Shown piece by piece: positions 19,175-31,301 of a stretch of 64,000 nt of DNA. The DNA lies in the NCBI RefSeq assembly GCF_033705735.1, contig NZ_CP131131.1, positions 310,001 to 374,000 on the forward strand, in the 5' to 3' direction. The notes under the pieces were generated by a model, which saw nothing but the letters and a program-made list of their open reading frames with translations, was not told the origin of the DNA and did not search any database. Position numbers and translations under genes: made by a program. Position 1 is the first letter of the stretch. Every line of letters begins with the position of its first letter. The stretch comes from Shinella zoogloeoides. GTDB taxonomy: Bacteria; Pseudomonadota; Alphaproteobacteria; Rhizobiales; Rhizobiaceae.

Positions 19175-22100
19175 ATGAAATTCACCAAGCTCCGCCTCCT
19201 CGGCTTCAAGTCCTTCGTCGAGCCCACCGAATTCGTCATCGAGCGGGGCCTGACCGGCGTCGTCGGGCCGAACGGCTGCGGCAAGTCGAACCTCGTCGAG
19301 GCGCTGCGCTGGGTGATGGGGGAAAACTCCTACAAGAACATGCGCGCGTCCGGCATGGACGACGTCATCTTCTCCGGTTCCGGTAACCGCCCGGCGCGGA
19401 ACACCGCCGAAGTCGGCCTCTATCTCGACAATTCCGACCGCACCGCACCCGCCGCCTTCAATAACGAGGACGAGATCCAGGTGACGCGCCGCATCGAGCG
19501 CGAGAACGGCTCGGTCTACCGCATCAACGGCAAGGAGGCGCGCGCCAAGGATGTGCAGCTCCTCTTCGCCGACGCCTCCACCGGCGCCCGCTCGCCCTCC
19601 ATGGTGGGGCAGGGCCGTATCGGCGAATTGATCCAGGCCAAGCCCCAGGCCCGCCGCCAGCTTCTCGAAGAGGCGGCCGGCATTTCGGGCCTTCATTCCC
19701 GCCGCCATGAGGCGGAACTGCGCCTGCGCGCCGCCGAGACCAATCTCGAACGGCTCGACGATGTCACCTCGCAGCTCGAAAGCCAGATCGAGAGCCTGAA
19801 GCGCCAGTCGCGGCAGGCGAGCCGCTTCAAGGCGCTCTCCGCCGACATCCGTCGCCACGAGGCGATGCTGCTGCATATCCGCTGGGCGCAGGCCAAGGAG
19901 GCTGAGAGCGAGGCGGAAAGCCAGCTCAACCAGACGACCTCGCTCGTCGCCGAGCGCGCCAATGCGCAGATGCAGGCGGCAAAGGACCAGGCCGTCGCCA
20001 GCCTCAAGCTGCCGGAACTGCGCGAGAACGAGGCCAAGCTCGCCGCCGTCCTCCAGCGCCTGCAGATCGCCCGCGCGCAGCTCGAAGAGGATTCCGCCCG
20101 GCTGCTGCGCCGTCGTGACGAACTCACCCGCCGCCTCGCCCAGCTCGCCGAGGATATTTTCCGCGAGGAGCGCATGGTGGCCGATAATGCCGCCGTGCTG
20201 GAACGGCTGACGGCCGAGGAGGAGGAGATCGGCGAGATCCTCGCCGAGGCCGACGAGCGCGCCGAGGCCGCCCGCGAGACGATGGACGAGGCCGCCGCGA
20301 AGCTTGCCGAAAGCGAAGCCGCCCTTGCCGCCGTCACCGCCGAGCGCGCGGAGGCGCAGGCAGTGCGCAACCAGCTCGAAAAGGCGATCCGCGACCTTTC
20401 CGAACGCCATCTCCGGCTCGGCCAGCAGTTGGACGCGCAGGCGCGCGAGCTGGAGGAGATGGACGCCCGCATCGCGGGGCTTCCCGATCCGGAAGAGCGC
20501 CGCGTCGCCGTTCAGTCCGCCGAAGAGGCGCTGGAGGCGGCCGGCGACATGCTCGTTGCGGTCGAAGAGGCCCTGGAAGAAGCCCGCTTCAACGAATCCG
20601 CCCTGCGCGGTCCGGTCGATGCCGCCCGCGCCCGGCTTGCCGGGATCGAGACGGAAGCCCGCACCATCCGCCGCATGCTGGAAGCCGGTGCCGCCGGCGG
20701 TTCCTTCGCGCCGGTCGTGGAGGAGGTCGATGTCGACCGCGGCTATGAGACCGCGCTCGGTGCCGCGCTTGGCGACGATCTCGATTCGCCCGCGGATGTG
20801 GATGCGCCCGTTCACTGGCGGCTGTCGGGAGACCCCGTCGGCGATCCGGCCCTGCCAGATGGCGTCCCGGCGCTGATCGCCCATGTCCGTGCGCCAAAAG
20901 TCCTGCACCGCCGGCTTACCCAGATCGGCCTTGCCGCCAGCGTGGAGCTGGCGCTGTCCCTGCTGCCGAAGCTGAAGCCGGGCCAGCGGCTCGTTACGCG
21001 CAACGGCGCGGTCTTCCGCTGGGACGGCCACGTCACCGGCGCGGATGCGCCGAGCGCCGCTGCCCTTCGCCTCGAACAGAAGAACCGCCTCGCCGAACTG
21101 GAGACCGAGGCAGAGGACGCCCGCGCGGCGCTCGCCGAAGCGGAAGCCGATCTAGCCCGCGCGGCCGAGACGATCCGCGCCGAGACGCAGCGCCAGCAAG
21201 CGGCGCGCGAGGCGCAGCGGGGTGCCGCCCGCACGCTGGCCGAGGCCCGCGAGGCGCTGGAAGCGGCCGAGCGCGCCTCCGGCGACCTTATCCGCCGCCG
21301 CGCCGTGCTCTCGGAAACGCGCGCCCAGATCGAGGCGCAGGTGGAGGAGGCCGCCGAAAGCCTGGAGGATGCCCGCGCCGCGCTGGAAGACGCGCCCGAC
21401 CTCGCCGATCTCGACCTGCGCCTGCGCACCCACACGATGGATGTCGCGACCGACCGGGCGACGCTGGCCGAAGCCCGGGCCGCCCATGACGGCCTTGCCC
21501 GCGAGATGGCCGACCGCCGCCGCCGGCTGATGGCCATCTCGGCCGAGCGCGAGACGTGGAAGAGCCGCGCCGCCAATGCGGAAAGCCATATCGCAACCCT
21601 GCGCGAGCGCGAAGGCGAGGCGCGCGAGGAGATGGAAGAGCTCATCGAGGCCCCCGACGAGATCGAGGAGAAGCGCCGCGAGCTCCTGATCGGCCTCACC
21701 AATGCCGAGGCCGCCCGCCGTGAAGCCGCCGACGCCCTCCAGGAGGCCGAGAACCACCAGCGCGAGGCCGACCGCATGGCCGCGACGGCCCTTTCGCAGC
21801 TTGCCGAAGCCCGCGAGACGCGCGGCCGCGCGGAAGAACGTCTCGTTTCCGCCCGCGAGCGCCGCGTTGAGGGCGAGGCGCGTATCCGCGAGGCGCTGTC
21901 CTGCGCGCCGCACGAGGCGCTGCGCCTCACCGGCCATCCCGCCGATGCCCCGCTGTCCGATCCGCGCGAACGCGAACGGGAGCTGGACCGGCTGAAGATG
22001 GAGCGCGAGCGTCTCGGCGCGGTGAACCTGCGCGCCGAGGAAGAGCAGAAGGATCTCACCGAAAAGCTCGACGCGCTCGTTGCCGAGCGCGAGGATATCA

Positions 22101-22639
22101 TCGAGGCGGTGCGCAAGCTGCGCTCGGCGATCCAGAGCCTCAACCGCGAGGGCCGCGAGCGCCTGCTCGCCGCCTTCGATGTCGTCAACGTCCAGTTCCA
22201 GCGCCTCTTCACCCACCTCTTCGGCGGCGGCACGGCGGAGCTGCAACTGATCGAGAGCGACGACCCGCTCGATGCCGGCCTCGAAATCCTCGCCCGCCCG
22301 CCGGGCAAGAAGCCGCAGACCATGACGCTGCTTTCCGGCGGCGAGCAGGCGCTGACGGCCATGGCGCTGATCTTTGCCGTCTTCCTCACCAATCCCGCGC
22401 CGATCTGCGTGCTGGACGAGGTGGACGCCCCGCTCGACGACCACAATGTCGAGCGCTACTGCAACCTGATGGACGAGATGGCGGCCTCCACCGAGACCCG
22501 CTTCGTCATCATCACCCACAACCCCATCACCATGGCCCGCATGAACCGCCTCTTCGGCGTCACCATGGCCGAGCAGGGCGTGTCGCAGCTGGTCTCTGTG
22601 GACCTGCAGACGGCCGAGCAGCTTCGCGAAGCCTCCTGA
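19175..22639 (+). CDS. smc: Chromosome segregation protein SMC
   Basis: 1154 residues from the ATG at 19175 (MKFTKLRLLGFKSFVEP). Walker A is GPNGCGKSN at 31-39. Two long coiled coils rich in Ala, Glu and Arg flank a hinge of about 130 residues near 510-640. The C-terminal head carries the ABC signature LLSGGEQALTAMAL and Walker B ICVLDEVDAPLDDHNVERY. It is an ATP-driven DNA loop extruder acting with ScpA/ScpB to condense chromosomes. The frame runs upstream to 19040 through the RIME repeat, which is not part of the protein. Confidence 0.96.
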   Translation: MKFTKLRLLGFKSFVEPTEFVIERGLTGVVGPNGCGKSNLVEALRWVMGENSYKNMRASGMDDVIFSGSGNRPARNTAEVGLYLDNSDRTAPAAFNNEDEIQVTRRIERENGSVYRINGKEARAKDVQLLFADASTGARSPSMVGQGRIGELIQAKPQARRQLLEEAAGISGLHSRRHEAELRLRAAETNLERLDDVTSQLESQIESLKRQSRQASRFKALSADIRRHEAMLLHIRWAQAKEAESEAESQLNQTTSLVAERANAQMQAAKDQAVASLKLPELRENEAKLAAVLQRLQIARAQLEEDSARLLRRRDELTRRLAQLAEDIFREERMVADNAAVLERLTAEEEEIGEILAEADERAEAARETMDEAAAKLAESEAALAAVTAERAEAQAVRNQLEKAIRDLSERHLRLGQQLDAQARELEEMDARIAGLPDPEERRVAVQSAEEALEAAGDMLVAVEEALEEARFNESALRGPVDAARARLAGIETEARTIRRMLEAGAAGGSFAPVVEEVDVDRGYETALGAALGDDLDSPADVDAPVHWRLSGDPVGDPALPDGVPALIAHVRAPKVLHRRLTQIGLAASVELALSLLPKLKPGQRLVTRNGAVFRWDGHVTGADAPSAAALRLEQKNRLAELETEAEDARAALAEAEADLARAAETIRAETQRQQAAREAQRGAARTLAEAREALEAAERASGDLIRRRAVLSETRAQIEAQVEEAAESLEDARAALEDAPDLADLDLRLRTHTMDVATDRATLAEARAAHDGLAREMADRRRRLMAISAERETWKSRAANAESHIATLREREGEAREEMEELIEAPDEIEEKRRELLIGLTNAEAARREAADALQEAENHQREADRMAATALSQLAEARETRGRAEERLVSARERRVEGEARIREALSCAPHEALRLTGHPADAPLSDPRERERELDRLKMERERLGAVNLRAEEEQKDLTEKLDALVAEREDIIEAVRKLRSAIQSLNREGRERLLAAFDVVNVQFQRLFTHLFGGGTAELQLIESDDPLDAGLEILARPPGKKPQTMTLLSGGEQALTAMALIFAVFLTNPAPICVLDEVDAPLDDHNVERYCNLMDEMAASTETRFVIITHNPITMARMNRLFGVTMAEQGVSQLVSVDLQTAEQLREAS

Positions 22640-22718
22640 TCGCCGGGAACAAAAGCCTTTCCAATGCGTTGACCGCTGCCCGCACGTTGCGGCGGGACTA
22701 TGCAATTGGGGATCACAC

Positions 22719-22865
22719 GTGAGCAGAAACGCACTTTACATGATCATCGGCGCCCTCGTCGTCGTGGTGGCCGGGTTTTCCTATTATGCCTGGCAGCAGG
22801 AAAAGAAGCCGGACGGCGTGGAGATCCGGCTGGACGACAAGGGGCTTTCCATCGAGGGGAACTGA
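22719..22865 (+). CDS. Small single-pass membrane protein (48 aa)
   Basis: GTG start: MSRNALYMIIGALVVVVAG, one transmembrane helix (about 6-26), then a short hydrophilic tail with KKPDGVEIRLDDKGLSIEGN. TTGGGG precedes the start by 8-9 bases. The pattern of a short TM anchor followed by a VEIRLDDKGLSIE-like motif recurs in small unannotated rhizobial proteins. It lies between smc and ppdK; function unknown. Confidence 0.7.
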   Translation: MSRNALYMIIGALVVVVAGFSYYAWQQEKKPDGVEIRLDDKGLSIEGN

Positions 22866-23027
22866 GCCGCCGATTGCCGCCGTGCCCGATGGGCACGGCC
22901 ATAGCCTCCTCTCGTGATGTTGCATTGCCGTTGCAAAATTGATGCAATGCAGCAAATTTCCCATCCTACCGCGTTTTCAAAGGGATGCAGTTCCTGTAGA
23001 TTACGGGAACGCATTTGGGAGGCGTCG

Positions 23028-25697
<2,670 letters not shown>

Positions 25698-25721
25698 CCG
25701 GCGGCAAGCGCGGCGCCCGCC

Positions 25722-25979
25722 TCAGCGGTGCCGGTGGTCGCGCACGATGATGACGGGCGGCGGCATGTAGAGCGCGTCGCGGCTCGCCTGCCGCAGCGCA
25801 TAGCGCCGGTCGAGATCAATGCGCTGCAGGCATTCCGCGAAGGCATCCGTGCGGGGGCGGAAGCCGTAGGAGACGCAGCGGTCCTCATCGGCCGCGCGCA
25901 TTTCCTCTGCCGTCTGGCAGCCGGCGATGACGACGGCGATGGCCGCAAGGGCGGCGAGCTTTGGAAACATCGTGGACAT
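25722..25979 (-). CDS. Small predicted lipoprotein (85 aa)
   Basis: Starts at the ATG at 25979 (MSTMFPKLAALAAIAVVIAG) with GGAGG 4 bases upstream. A typical lipobox (IAGC, C21) follows the hydrophobic segment. The mature part has two more cysteines (DRCVSYGF, FAECLQ), an arginine-rich middle, and a hydrophobic, proline-containing end (MPPPVIIVRDH). The DxRCxxYGF...FAxCLQ pattern is common in small rhizobial lipoproteins of unknown role. Convergent with ppdK. Confidence 0.8.
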   Translation of the reverse strand: MSTMFPKLAALAAIAVVIAGCQTAEEMRAADEDRCVSYGFRPRTDAFAECLQRIDLDRRYALRQASRDALYMPPPVIIVRDHRHR

Positions 25980-26041
25980 GCGGCCTCCGGCGGTCTGTTG
26001 ACCCCATGGAGATAGGCTTGCCCGGGCGCGGCGGCAAGCCC

Positions 26042-26422
26042 TCAGATGCGTTCGAGCACGTCGATGAAGGCGTCGGCGAAGCGCTTGAGGTCCTTCGTCG
26101 AATCGTCGGGGCTCTCGACCCGGATCGCGGCGCCTTCCGCATCGAGCAGGGCGAACACCACTTCGAGCGATCCTGCGTCTCCCTTCGGCACGCGTAGCGC
26201 TGCAATCCGCAGGCAATCCTCTGCAAGGCCGGAGGCGGGCAGCTCGAAGAGGAAATCCCCGCCCACCTGGTCGGCGGCGCTGCGCACGGCCTCGGTGAAG
26301 GTTTCCGCATCGCCGGCAAAGCCGTCGAGCGAAAGTTCCAGTTCCAAAAGCTCCAGGGGGAGGGCGGGCTCGCCAGCATTGGTGGCGACAGGTGTGTCGG
26401 CGGCTGTCTGCGTCGGCAACAT
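26042..26422 (-). CDS. Hypothetical protein (126 aa)
   Basis: An acidic protein without signal peptide, TM segment or known motif. The mid-region LPLELLELELSLDG followed by DAETFTEAVRSAADQ and a C-terminal FADAFIDVLERI suggests a compact alpha/beta domain. Codon use matches the backbone (strong G/C at third positions), which supports a real gene. The 238 bases between it and the divergent DUF1499 gene carry both promoters. Confidence 0.65.
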   Translation of the reverse strand: MLPTQTAADTPVATNAGEPALPLELLELELSLDGFAGDAETFTEAVRSAADQVGGDFLFELPASGLAEDCLRIAALRVPKGDAGSLEVVFALLDAEGAAIRVESPDDSTKDLKRFADAFIDVLERI

Positions 26423-26660
26423 CGTCAGGCTCCTAGCGCAATTCCAGCGAAGCGGTCCTGCCGCCGGAACTGCATCGAATGAAATTCCCCCGTTCGTGAA
26501 AACTCGTTAACGAGCGTGGCAAATTTGCGGCACGCAAGGATATTTGCCGCGCGAGGCCGGAAAGTCACAGCCACGATGCCGCAGCGGAGCGGTGGAAAAC
26601 CGCGCCCTGTTGCGCTAGGAAAAGAGCGCGGCAGCGGCGCCGCGAGCATCCGGTGAGGCC

Positions 26661-27572
26661 ATGGCGATCACGATCCAGTATGAACGGCCCGTTTCCCACG
26701 CGGCGCACTGGGCCCGGCGTCTGGCGCTGTTTTCCTGCATGCTCTTCATCGCCGTCGTGCTGTCGCATCGCTTCGGCCCGCTCACCACGCCGCATTTCCT
26801 GGCGCTCGCCGGCTTTGCCTGCGCCATGGCGGCGGTCGCCGTGCTGCTGGCCGCCTTCGGCCTTGCGCGCCTTTGGCAGGTCGGCGCGCGGGGCGGCAAG
26901 GCATCGCTCGTCGCGCTGCTTTTTTCGCTGCTGCCGCTCGGCGTCGCGGGCGCGGCCGGCTATTCCTATTTCTACAAGCCGGCGCTCTTCGACGTGACGA
27001 CCGATACCGCCGCGCCTCCGCCATGGCTCGCCGTGCCGTCCGCCGAACAGGACTGGCTGCCGCGCGCCGGCGCCGTGACGCCGCGTGACCGTGAAATCCA
27101 GCTCGAAGCCTATCCCGCCCTTTCCGGCCGGCGCTACGAAGGCGCGCTCGATCGCGTCTATCAGGGCGTGCGCAAGGTCGCAGCCGCCTATGGCATCACG
27201 ATCACCGCGGAAGACGGGCTCGACAATATCCTCGCCGATCTCGAGGACCTGGTGGTCGATCCGAGCAAGGCGGCGCAAAGCTCCGACGCCCTTGGCGAAG
27301 TGCCCATTCCCGAAGCCCGCCCGCTGGAAACGCCCATCAAGCCGCATATCGGCGGTGCTGGCGACGTGCTCCTGCAGGGGGAGTGGCGCTCGCCCGTCTT
27401 CGGCTTCCGCTTCGATGTGGTGATCCGCCTGCGCGAGGAAGCGGAGACGACGCTGGTCGACATGCGCGCTGCCTCCCGCTACGGCCCGCACGACCTCGGC
27501 ATCGGGGCGGATCTGGTGGAAGGCTACCTCAAGGCGCTAGATGCCGAATTGCTGGGCATCGCCGGCGACTAG
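26661..27572 (+). CDS. DUF1499 membrane protein
   Basis: 303 residues. Three N-terminal TM helices (about 20-40, 46-70, 78-100) precede a soluble DUF1499 domain (about 110-300) with IQLEAYPALSGRRYEGALDRV, AAYGITITAEDG, FGFRFDVVIRLREE and DMRAASRYGPHDLGIGADLV. The last is the diagnostic DUF1499 segment (DVRSxSRxGxxDxGxN). Probably an inner-membrane protein; function unknown. Confidence 0.85.
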   Translation: MAITIQYERPVSHAAHWARRLALFSCMLFIAVVLSHRFGPLTTPHFLALAGFACAMAAVAVLLAAFGLARLWQVGARGGKASLVALLFSLLPLGVAGAAGYSYFYKPALFDVTTDTAAPPPWLAVPSAEQDWLPRAGAVTPRDREIQLEAYPALSGRRYEGALDRVYQGVRKVAAAYGITITAEDGLDNILADLEDLVVDPSKAAQSSDALGEVPIPEARPLETPIKPHIGGAGDVLLQGEWRSPVFGFRFDVVIRLREEAETTLVDMRAASRYGPHDLGIGADLVEGYLKALDAELLGIAGD

Positions 27573-27593
27573 CGCCTGCCTTGTGACGCATGT

Positions 27594-28541
27594 TCAAAGG
27601 CCGGGAGCAGGGAAATAGAGCCCCTTCATTGAAGGCGGCCCCTCCGTTACCACCTCGCCGCGCGCGACGAGATCCTCCAGATGCGCCAGCACCGAAAGCG
27701 CCGCCGCCCCGTGCAGCCGCGGATCGGTCTCGCGGTAGATGACCTTCACCATATCGGCGATCAGCCGGTCGCCCGCGCGGATGCGCTCGCGCACCGCCCG
27801 CTCGCGCATGCGCCGGTGGGTGCGCAGCCCGCGAAGGAAGGAGGCCGGCTCCGTCACCGGCCCGCCATGGCCGGGAAAATAGATGCGGTCATCCCGTTCC
27901 AGCAGCCGCTCCAGGGAGGCCATGTAGTCCGCCATCGCGCCGTCCGGCGGGGCGACGATGGTCGTCGCCCAGGCCATGACATGATCGGCGGAAAAGACGA
28001 TGCCGTCCGGCCCGTCGAGCGCGAAGGCGGCATGGTTGGCCGTGTGGCCGGGGGTCAGCAGCGCCGTCAGCGCCCAGCCGTCGCCCTCGACGGTCTCGCC
28101 GTGACCGAGCGCGATGTCCGGCGAAAAATCCGTGTCCGCGCTTTCGGCGAAGGGATTGCGCTCGCCGGCATGGAGCGGCCGGGCGGCGCGGTGCGGGCCT
28201 TCGGCGACGATGAGCGCCCCCGTCTCCGCCTTCAGCCGCCGGGCGAGGGGGGAGTGGTCGCGGTGCGTGTGGCTGACGGCGATATGCGTCACCTCGCGGC
28301 CGGCAAGCGCCTGCATCAGCGCGCGGAAATGCGCCTCGTCCTCCGGTCCGGGATCGATCACCGCCACCGAGCGGTCGCCGACGATATAGCTGTTGGTGCC
28401 ATGGAAGGTGAAGGGGCTGGGATTGTTGACGGTGAGGCGCTGCACACGCGGCGCCACCGCCACCGCCTCGCCATAGGCCGGCTTGAAGGCGAGGTCGAAA
28501 TGCGGCGCTTCGTCCTTCCCGTCGCTCGCTTTACCCGTCAC
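27594..28541 (-). CDS. MBL-fold metallo-hydrolase
   Basis: 315 residues from the GTG at 28541, chosen because it overlaps the cupin stop codon by 4 bases (GTGA). Zinc ligands are in SHTHRDHSPLARR (HxHxDH), the TPGHTANH histidine, SADHVMAW and PGHGGPV. The C-terminal winged-helix segment (SVLAHLEDLVARGEV) is that of the LACTB2/GloB-like family. It may be a hydrolase of thioesters or an endoribonuclease; unresolved. Forms a coupled pair with the upstream cupin gene. Confidence 0.87.
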   Translation of the reverse strand: MTGKASDGKDEAPHFDLAFKPAYGEAVAVAPRVQRLTVNNPSPFTFHGTNSYIVGDRSVAVIDPGPEDEAHFRALMQALAGREVTHIAVSHTHRDHSPLARRLKAETGALIVAEGPHRAARPLHAGERNPFAESADTDFSPDIALGHGETVEGDGWALTALLTPGHTANHAAFALDGPDGIVFSADHVMAWATTIVAPPDGAMADYMASLERLLERDDRIYFPGHGGPVTEPASFLRGLRTHRRMRERAVRERIRAGDRLIADMVKVIYRETDPRLHGAAALSVLAHLEDLVARGEVVTEGPPSMKGLYFPAPGL

Positions 28542-28834
28542 TTGTATTCGATCTCGATGAAGCTCATCGGCTTGTCGCCACCATTGACGACATTGTGCGC
28601 CACACCCGCCTCGCGGCGATAGACGGCACCGGTCCTGGTGTGGACGCGCCGCTCGCCGGTCTCCTCCTCGATGAGGAAGTCGCAATCCGTCATCGGCACC
28701 ACGACATAGCCGAGCCCGTGCACATGATGGCCGGTATCGGCGCCCGGCTCGAAATCCCAGCGCGTGACGCGCACCACCGCGTCGTCGAGAAGAACGGTGG
28801 GCACGGCCGGCGGGCGGGCGCGGAACTGGGACAT
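28538..28834 (-). CDS. Cupin-domain protein
   Basis: 98 residues from the ATG at 28834, with GAGGAG 5 bases upstream. A single cupin beta-barrel: DTGHHVHGLGYVVVPM carries the metal-binding H-x-H and RREAGVAHNVVNGG the second cupin motif. Substrate unknown. Translationally coupled with the MBL-fold gene. Confidence 0.85.
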   Translation of the reverse strand: MSQFRARPPAVPTVLLDDAVVRVTRWDFEPGADTGHHVHGLGYVVVPMTDCDFLIEEETGERRVHTRTGAVYRREAGVAHNVVNGGDKPMSFIEIEYK

Positions 28835-29038
28835 GGCGGCTCCTCGGGAAGACGGCGGCAGAGGCTTTGGCTTGCAGCCGGACGGATGATCTTTCCGCCG
28901 GAGCCTATCGCCGCAGCACCGGCCTGCCAAGCGGCATGCCCGCCGAAATCGCCGCCCGCCCCTTTAGAATAATCGCGCAAAATCGGAACTTAAGCATTGT
29001 CCGCGCCCTCCCGCTTTGCTATCAGGCTCCCGCCGTGT

Positions 29039-29113
29039 TGGGGCGTCGCCAAGCGGTAAGGCACCGGTTTTTGGTACCGGCATTCCCAGGTTCGAATCCT
29101 GGCGCCCCAGCCA
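29039..29113 (+). tRNA. tRNA-Gln (anticodon TTG)
   Basis: 75 bases including an encoded CCA. Acceptor TGGGGCG pairs with CGCCCCA (29103-29109), discriminator G; anticodon stem CCGGT/ACCGG with loop TTTTGGT (anticodon TTG); T-arm with GGTTCGAATCC. All arms are well paired. Its 3' half marks the left end of the downstream integrated island. Confidence 0.95.
29090..29113 (+). other. Probable attachment site (attL) in the tRNA-Gln 3' end
   Basis: A tyrosine recombinase gene starts 167 bases downstream of the tRNA, and backbone genes give way here to accessory genes of different composition, the hallmark of integration at a tRNA 3' end. The matching direct repeat (attR) was not found in the window, so it must lie beyond 64000. 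Confidence 0.6.
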
Positions 29114-29185
29114 GCATTTCCTTATTTCAAGTCAAATCCCGGTTCTCCAGCACTTCCGAGTTAGCTGGGAATCGAATTCGGGGCA

Positions 29186-29237
29186 CTGTCGTACAGGATT
29201 GTCTTACACGACTGTCGTACACAGCTGTCTTACGGGA
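29186..29237 (+). repeat. Four tandem 13-bp repeats upstream of the integrase gene
   Basis: CTGTCGTACAGGA, TTGTCTTACACGA, CTGTCGTACACAG and CTGTCTTACGGGA follow each other without gaps; the core is TGTC(G/T)TAC. They lie between the tRNA 3' end and the integrase start (29280), where arm-type integrase sites or an excisionase/repressor operator would be expected. Confidence 0.8.
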
Positions 29238-29279
29238 AGGCGGACAAGATCCTGCTCACCCTTTCAGAAAGGGTTCAGC

Positions 29280-31301
29280 ATGACGGCAATTCAACACGTC
29301 TTCAAACGCGGTTCGGTCTACTGGTGGCGGCGGCGTTTACCGAATGGAATCGGTGCTCGTGCTTGGATGCGGCTCGAATTGAGCCTGCACACCAAGGAGA
29401 TGGAGCTGGCAAGGAGAATCGCGCCCGAGGTTGCGCTCGCCAGTGATTGTCTTTTGCCAGCCTTGAAGAGCAAGATGATTTCTCCCGAAGACGCCAAGAG
29501 GATACTGATTCAGGTTGCGACGAAGCACAGCCATTATCTCGACGCCATAACGTCCGGCCGTGACGCCCAGAAATCCCGCAGAAGCGAGACCGTGTCGGCA
29601 TGGGCCATTCGGCTCTATGCGGCCCAAGGGGAGAATGCTGCCATCGGTCCGATCGAGGAGCGCGCGTTGTACGCGGCCGGTCTGGACAACAGCATGATCG
29701 ACGAGGTCAGGAATTGCCTTGAATTCCACAGGACATCCGGCTTCGCCCGCCCCGGCAGACAGAAACTCGAAGGTATCTTGAAGCAGTACAACATCCCACT
29801 TGTCGACGGTCATTTCCGGGAGGCAGAATCAATCTACATGCGCGGTATGGCGGCAGCGCTCCTTAACACGGAGCGGCGTTGGTCTGGGGTGCGGGAAGAC
29901 GATCTTGCACTTGTGCAGGCCGCGCTGTCCGCTCAGGTCGTGCTACCGACCGCGATAGCCGCGACGGCGCCCTATGCACGGCCGGTCCCCGAGGAATTTC
30001 CGCTGGCTGCACAGACTCCGGCCATAGCCTGTCCGGTGGCCTGGCAACCCGGCGGGACTACAGCCGCCCAGCCTGCCGCGACACAAGAAGTTGAGGGAGA
30101 TGATACCGACGGTGCCGACCTCGAAGAGGAGATGTTCGATACGGAAGGCCGTGGCCTTGTCGAACTTGTGACAAGGGCAGCGGGTGAGCGGCTGGCATCG
30201 GGCGACTGGAACAACAAGACCTGCAAGCAGCATATCGCCCTTGCAAATCTTTTCGTCCGATTCATGGGACATGATGATCCTCGAAGAATGCGGCAGTCGC
30301 ACATCGCCGATTTCAAGAGTATTTTCTACAAAATGCCGAAGCACTACGGGAAATCTCCGAAGGATTTCGATTGTAGCGTCGCTGAAATCCTGAAGCGCGC
30401 GGAGAATTTGTCCGCCGATGAAAGAGGATTTTCCACCAGCACAATCAACAGACACATGACGCAGATGGGAAATATTGTCGACGTCTGCAAGCATGCAGGT
30501 TACCCCTTCGGTCACTATGAAGGTGTTGCAGGACTGCGATCGAAGAGGAAGGGAGACGTTCGCGACGAGCGAGGCCGGTTCAGCACTGATGAACTCTCGG
30601 CTTTATTTAGTCTTCCTATCTGGAACGGCTCGGCAAGCGAGAGCGAACGACTGGATAACGGTGAGACTGTTTTTCATGATGCGGCCTATTGGTTGCCGCT
30701 TATGGCGGTTTATAACGGCGCGCGGCGTGAGGAGAATTGCGGGCTTTTGCTTAGTGAAATTGACGACGATGGTGAATTGCCGTGTTTTCGCATCGAAAAC
30801 AACTGGATTCGCAAGTTGAAGAATCCCCAATCAAAGCGCCGTACCCCGATTCACGCGGAACTTGTTCGATTGGGCTTTCTCGAATATGTGGCCGCGCTGC
30901 GTAGCTCTGGCCACAAACTGCTATTTCCGGAATTGCGAGCGGCGAATAGTGCAACGCCGATGGGAGACGTCTTCGACGACAACTGGCAGAAAATGCGTGC
31001 CGCTGCGCTGTCAAACGCCAAGGAGGAGGGGAAGGTGTTTCATTCCCTGCGACATTGGTGCAACAACGAAATGAAGCAGGGGGATATTCGGCCTGAAATA
31101 AGGAAAGACATCCTCGGTCATTCGAACGATGACGTGAACGAAGGTCGCTACACAGATCCTGCACGATTGAGGGTTATGGCGCAGGCACTGTCCGTAGTTC
31201 CCGTACCGAGCGCCAAGCTGTTGCCTCATCCAATCAGGTTGATCAAGCAGGTCGTCAATCACGAGAAACGCCTCGGGCGGTCGAAGAAGTCGGACTCGTG
31301 A
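29280..31301 (+). CDS. Tyrosine recombinase / integrase of the island
   Basis: 673 residues from the ATG at 29280 (MTAIQHVFKRGSVYWWRRR); the frame opens inside the tRNA, so upstream starts are excluded. The N-terminal segment RGSVYWWRRRLP is the DUF6538-like start of many phage-type integrases. After a long central region comes a SAM-like core-binding domain (about 300-420), and the catalytic domain has R482 (NGARREEN), H588 and R591 (HSLRHW), H614 (ILGHSND) and Y624 (GRYTD), a complete R-H-R-H-Y set. It is the probable integration/excision enzyme of the element in tRNA-Gln. Larger than the common 400-residue integrases. Confidence 0.9.
   Translation: MTAIQHVFKRGSVYWWRRRLPNGIGARAWMRLELSLHTKEMELARRIAPEVALASDCLLPALKSKMISPEDAKRILIQVATKHSHYLDAITSGRDAQKSRRSETVSAWAIRLYAAQGENAAIGPIEERALYAAGLDNSMIDEVRNCLEFHRTSGFARPGRQKLEGILKQYNIPLVDGHFREAESIYMRGMAAALLNTERRWSGVREDDLALVQAALSAQVVLPTAIAATAPYARPVPEEFPLAAQTPAIACPVAWQPGGTTAAQPAATQEVEGDDTDGADLEEEMFDTEGRGLVELVTRAAGERLASGDWNNKTCKQHIALANLFVRFMGHDDPRRMRQSHIADFKSIFYKMPKHYGKSPKDFDCSVAEILKRAENLSADERGFSTSTINRHMTQMGNIVDVCKHAGYPFGHYEGVAGLRSKRKGDVRDERGRFSTDELSALFSLPIWNGSASESERLDNGETVFHDAAYWLPLMAVYNGARREENCGLLLSEIDDDGELPCFRIENNWIRKLKNPQSKRRTPIHAELVRLGFLEYVAALRSSGHKLLFPELRAANSATPMGDVFDDNWQKMRAAALSNAKEEGKVFHSLRHWCNNEMKQGDIRPEIRKDILGHSNDDVNEGRYTDPARLRVMAQALSVVPVPSAKLLPHPIRLIKQVVNHEKRLGRSKKSDS

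Noticed and set aside
20812-22705. Reverse-strand open frames of more than 500 codons over smc
   Set aside because: Ser/Arg-rich or Arg/His-rich shadows of the smc coiled-coil coding sequence; no motif and no ribosome-binding site.
29186-29237. CRISPR array
   Set aside because: The four 13-bp units are contiguous without spacers and no cas genes are nearby; better explained as protein-binding sites.
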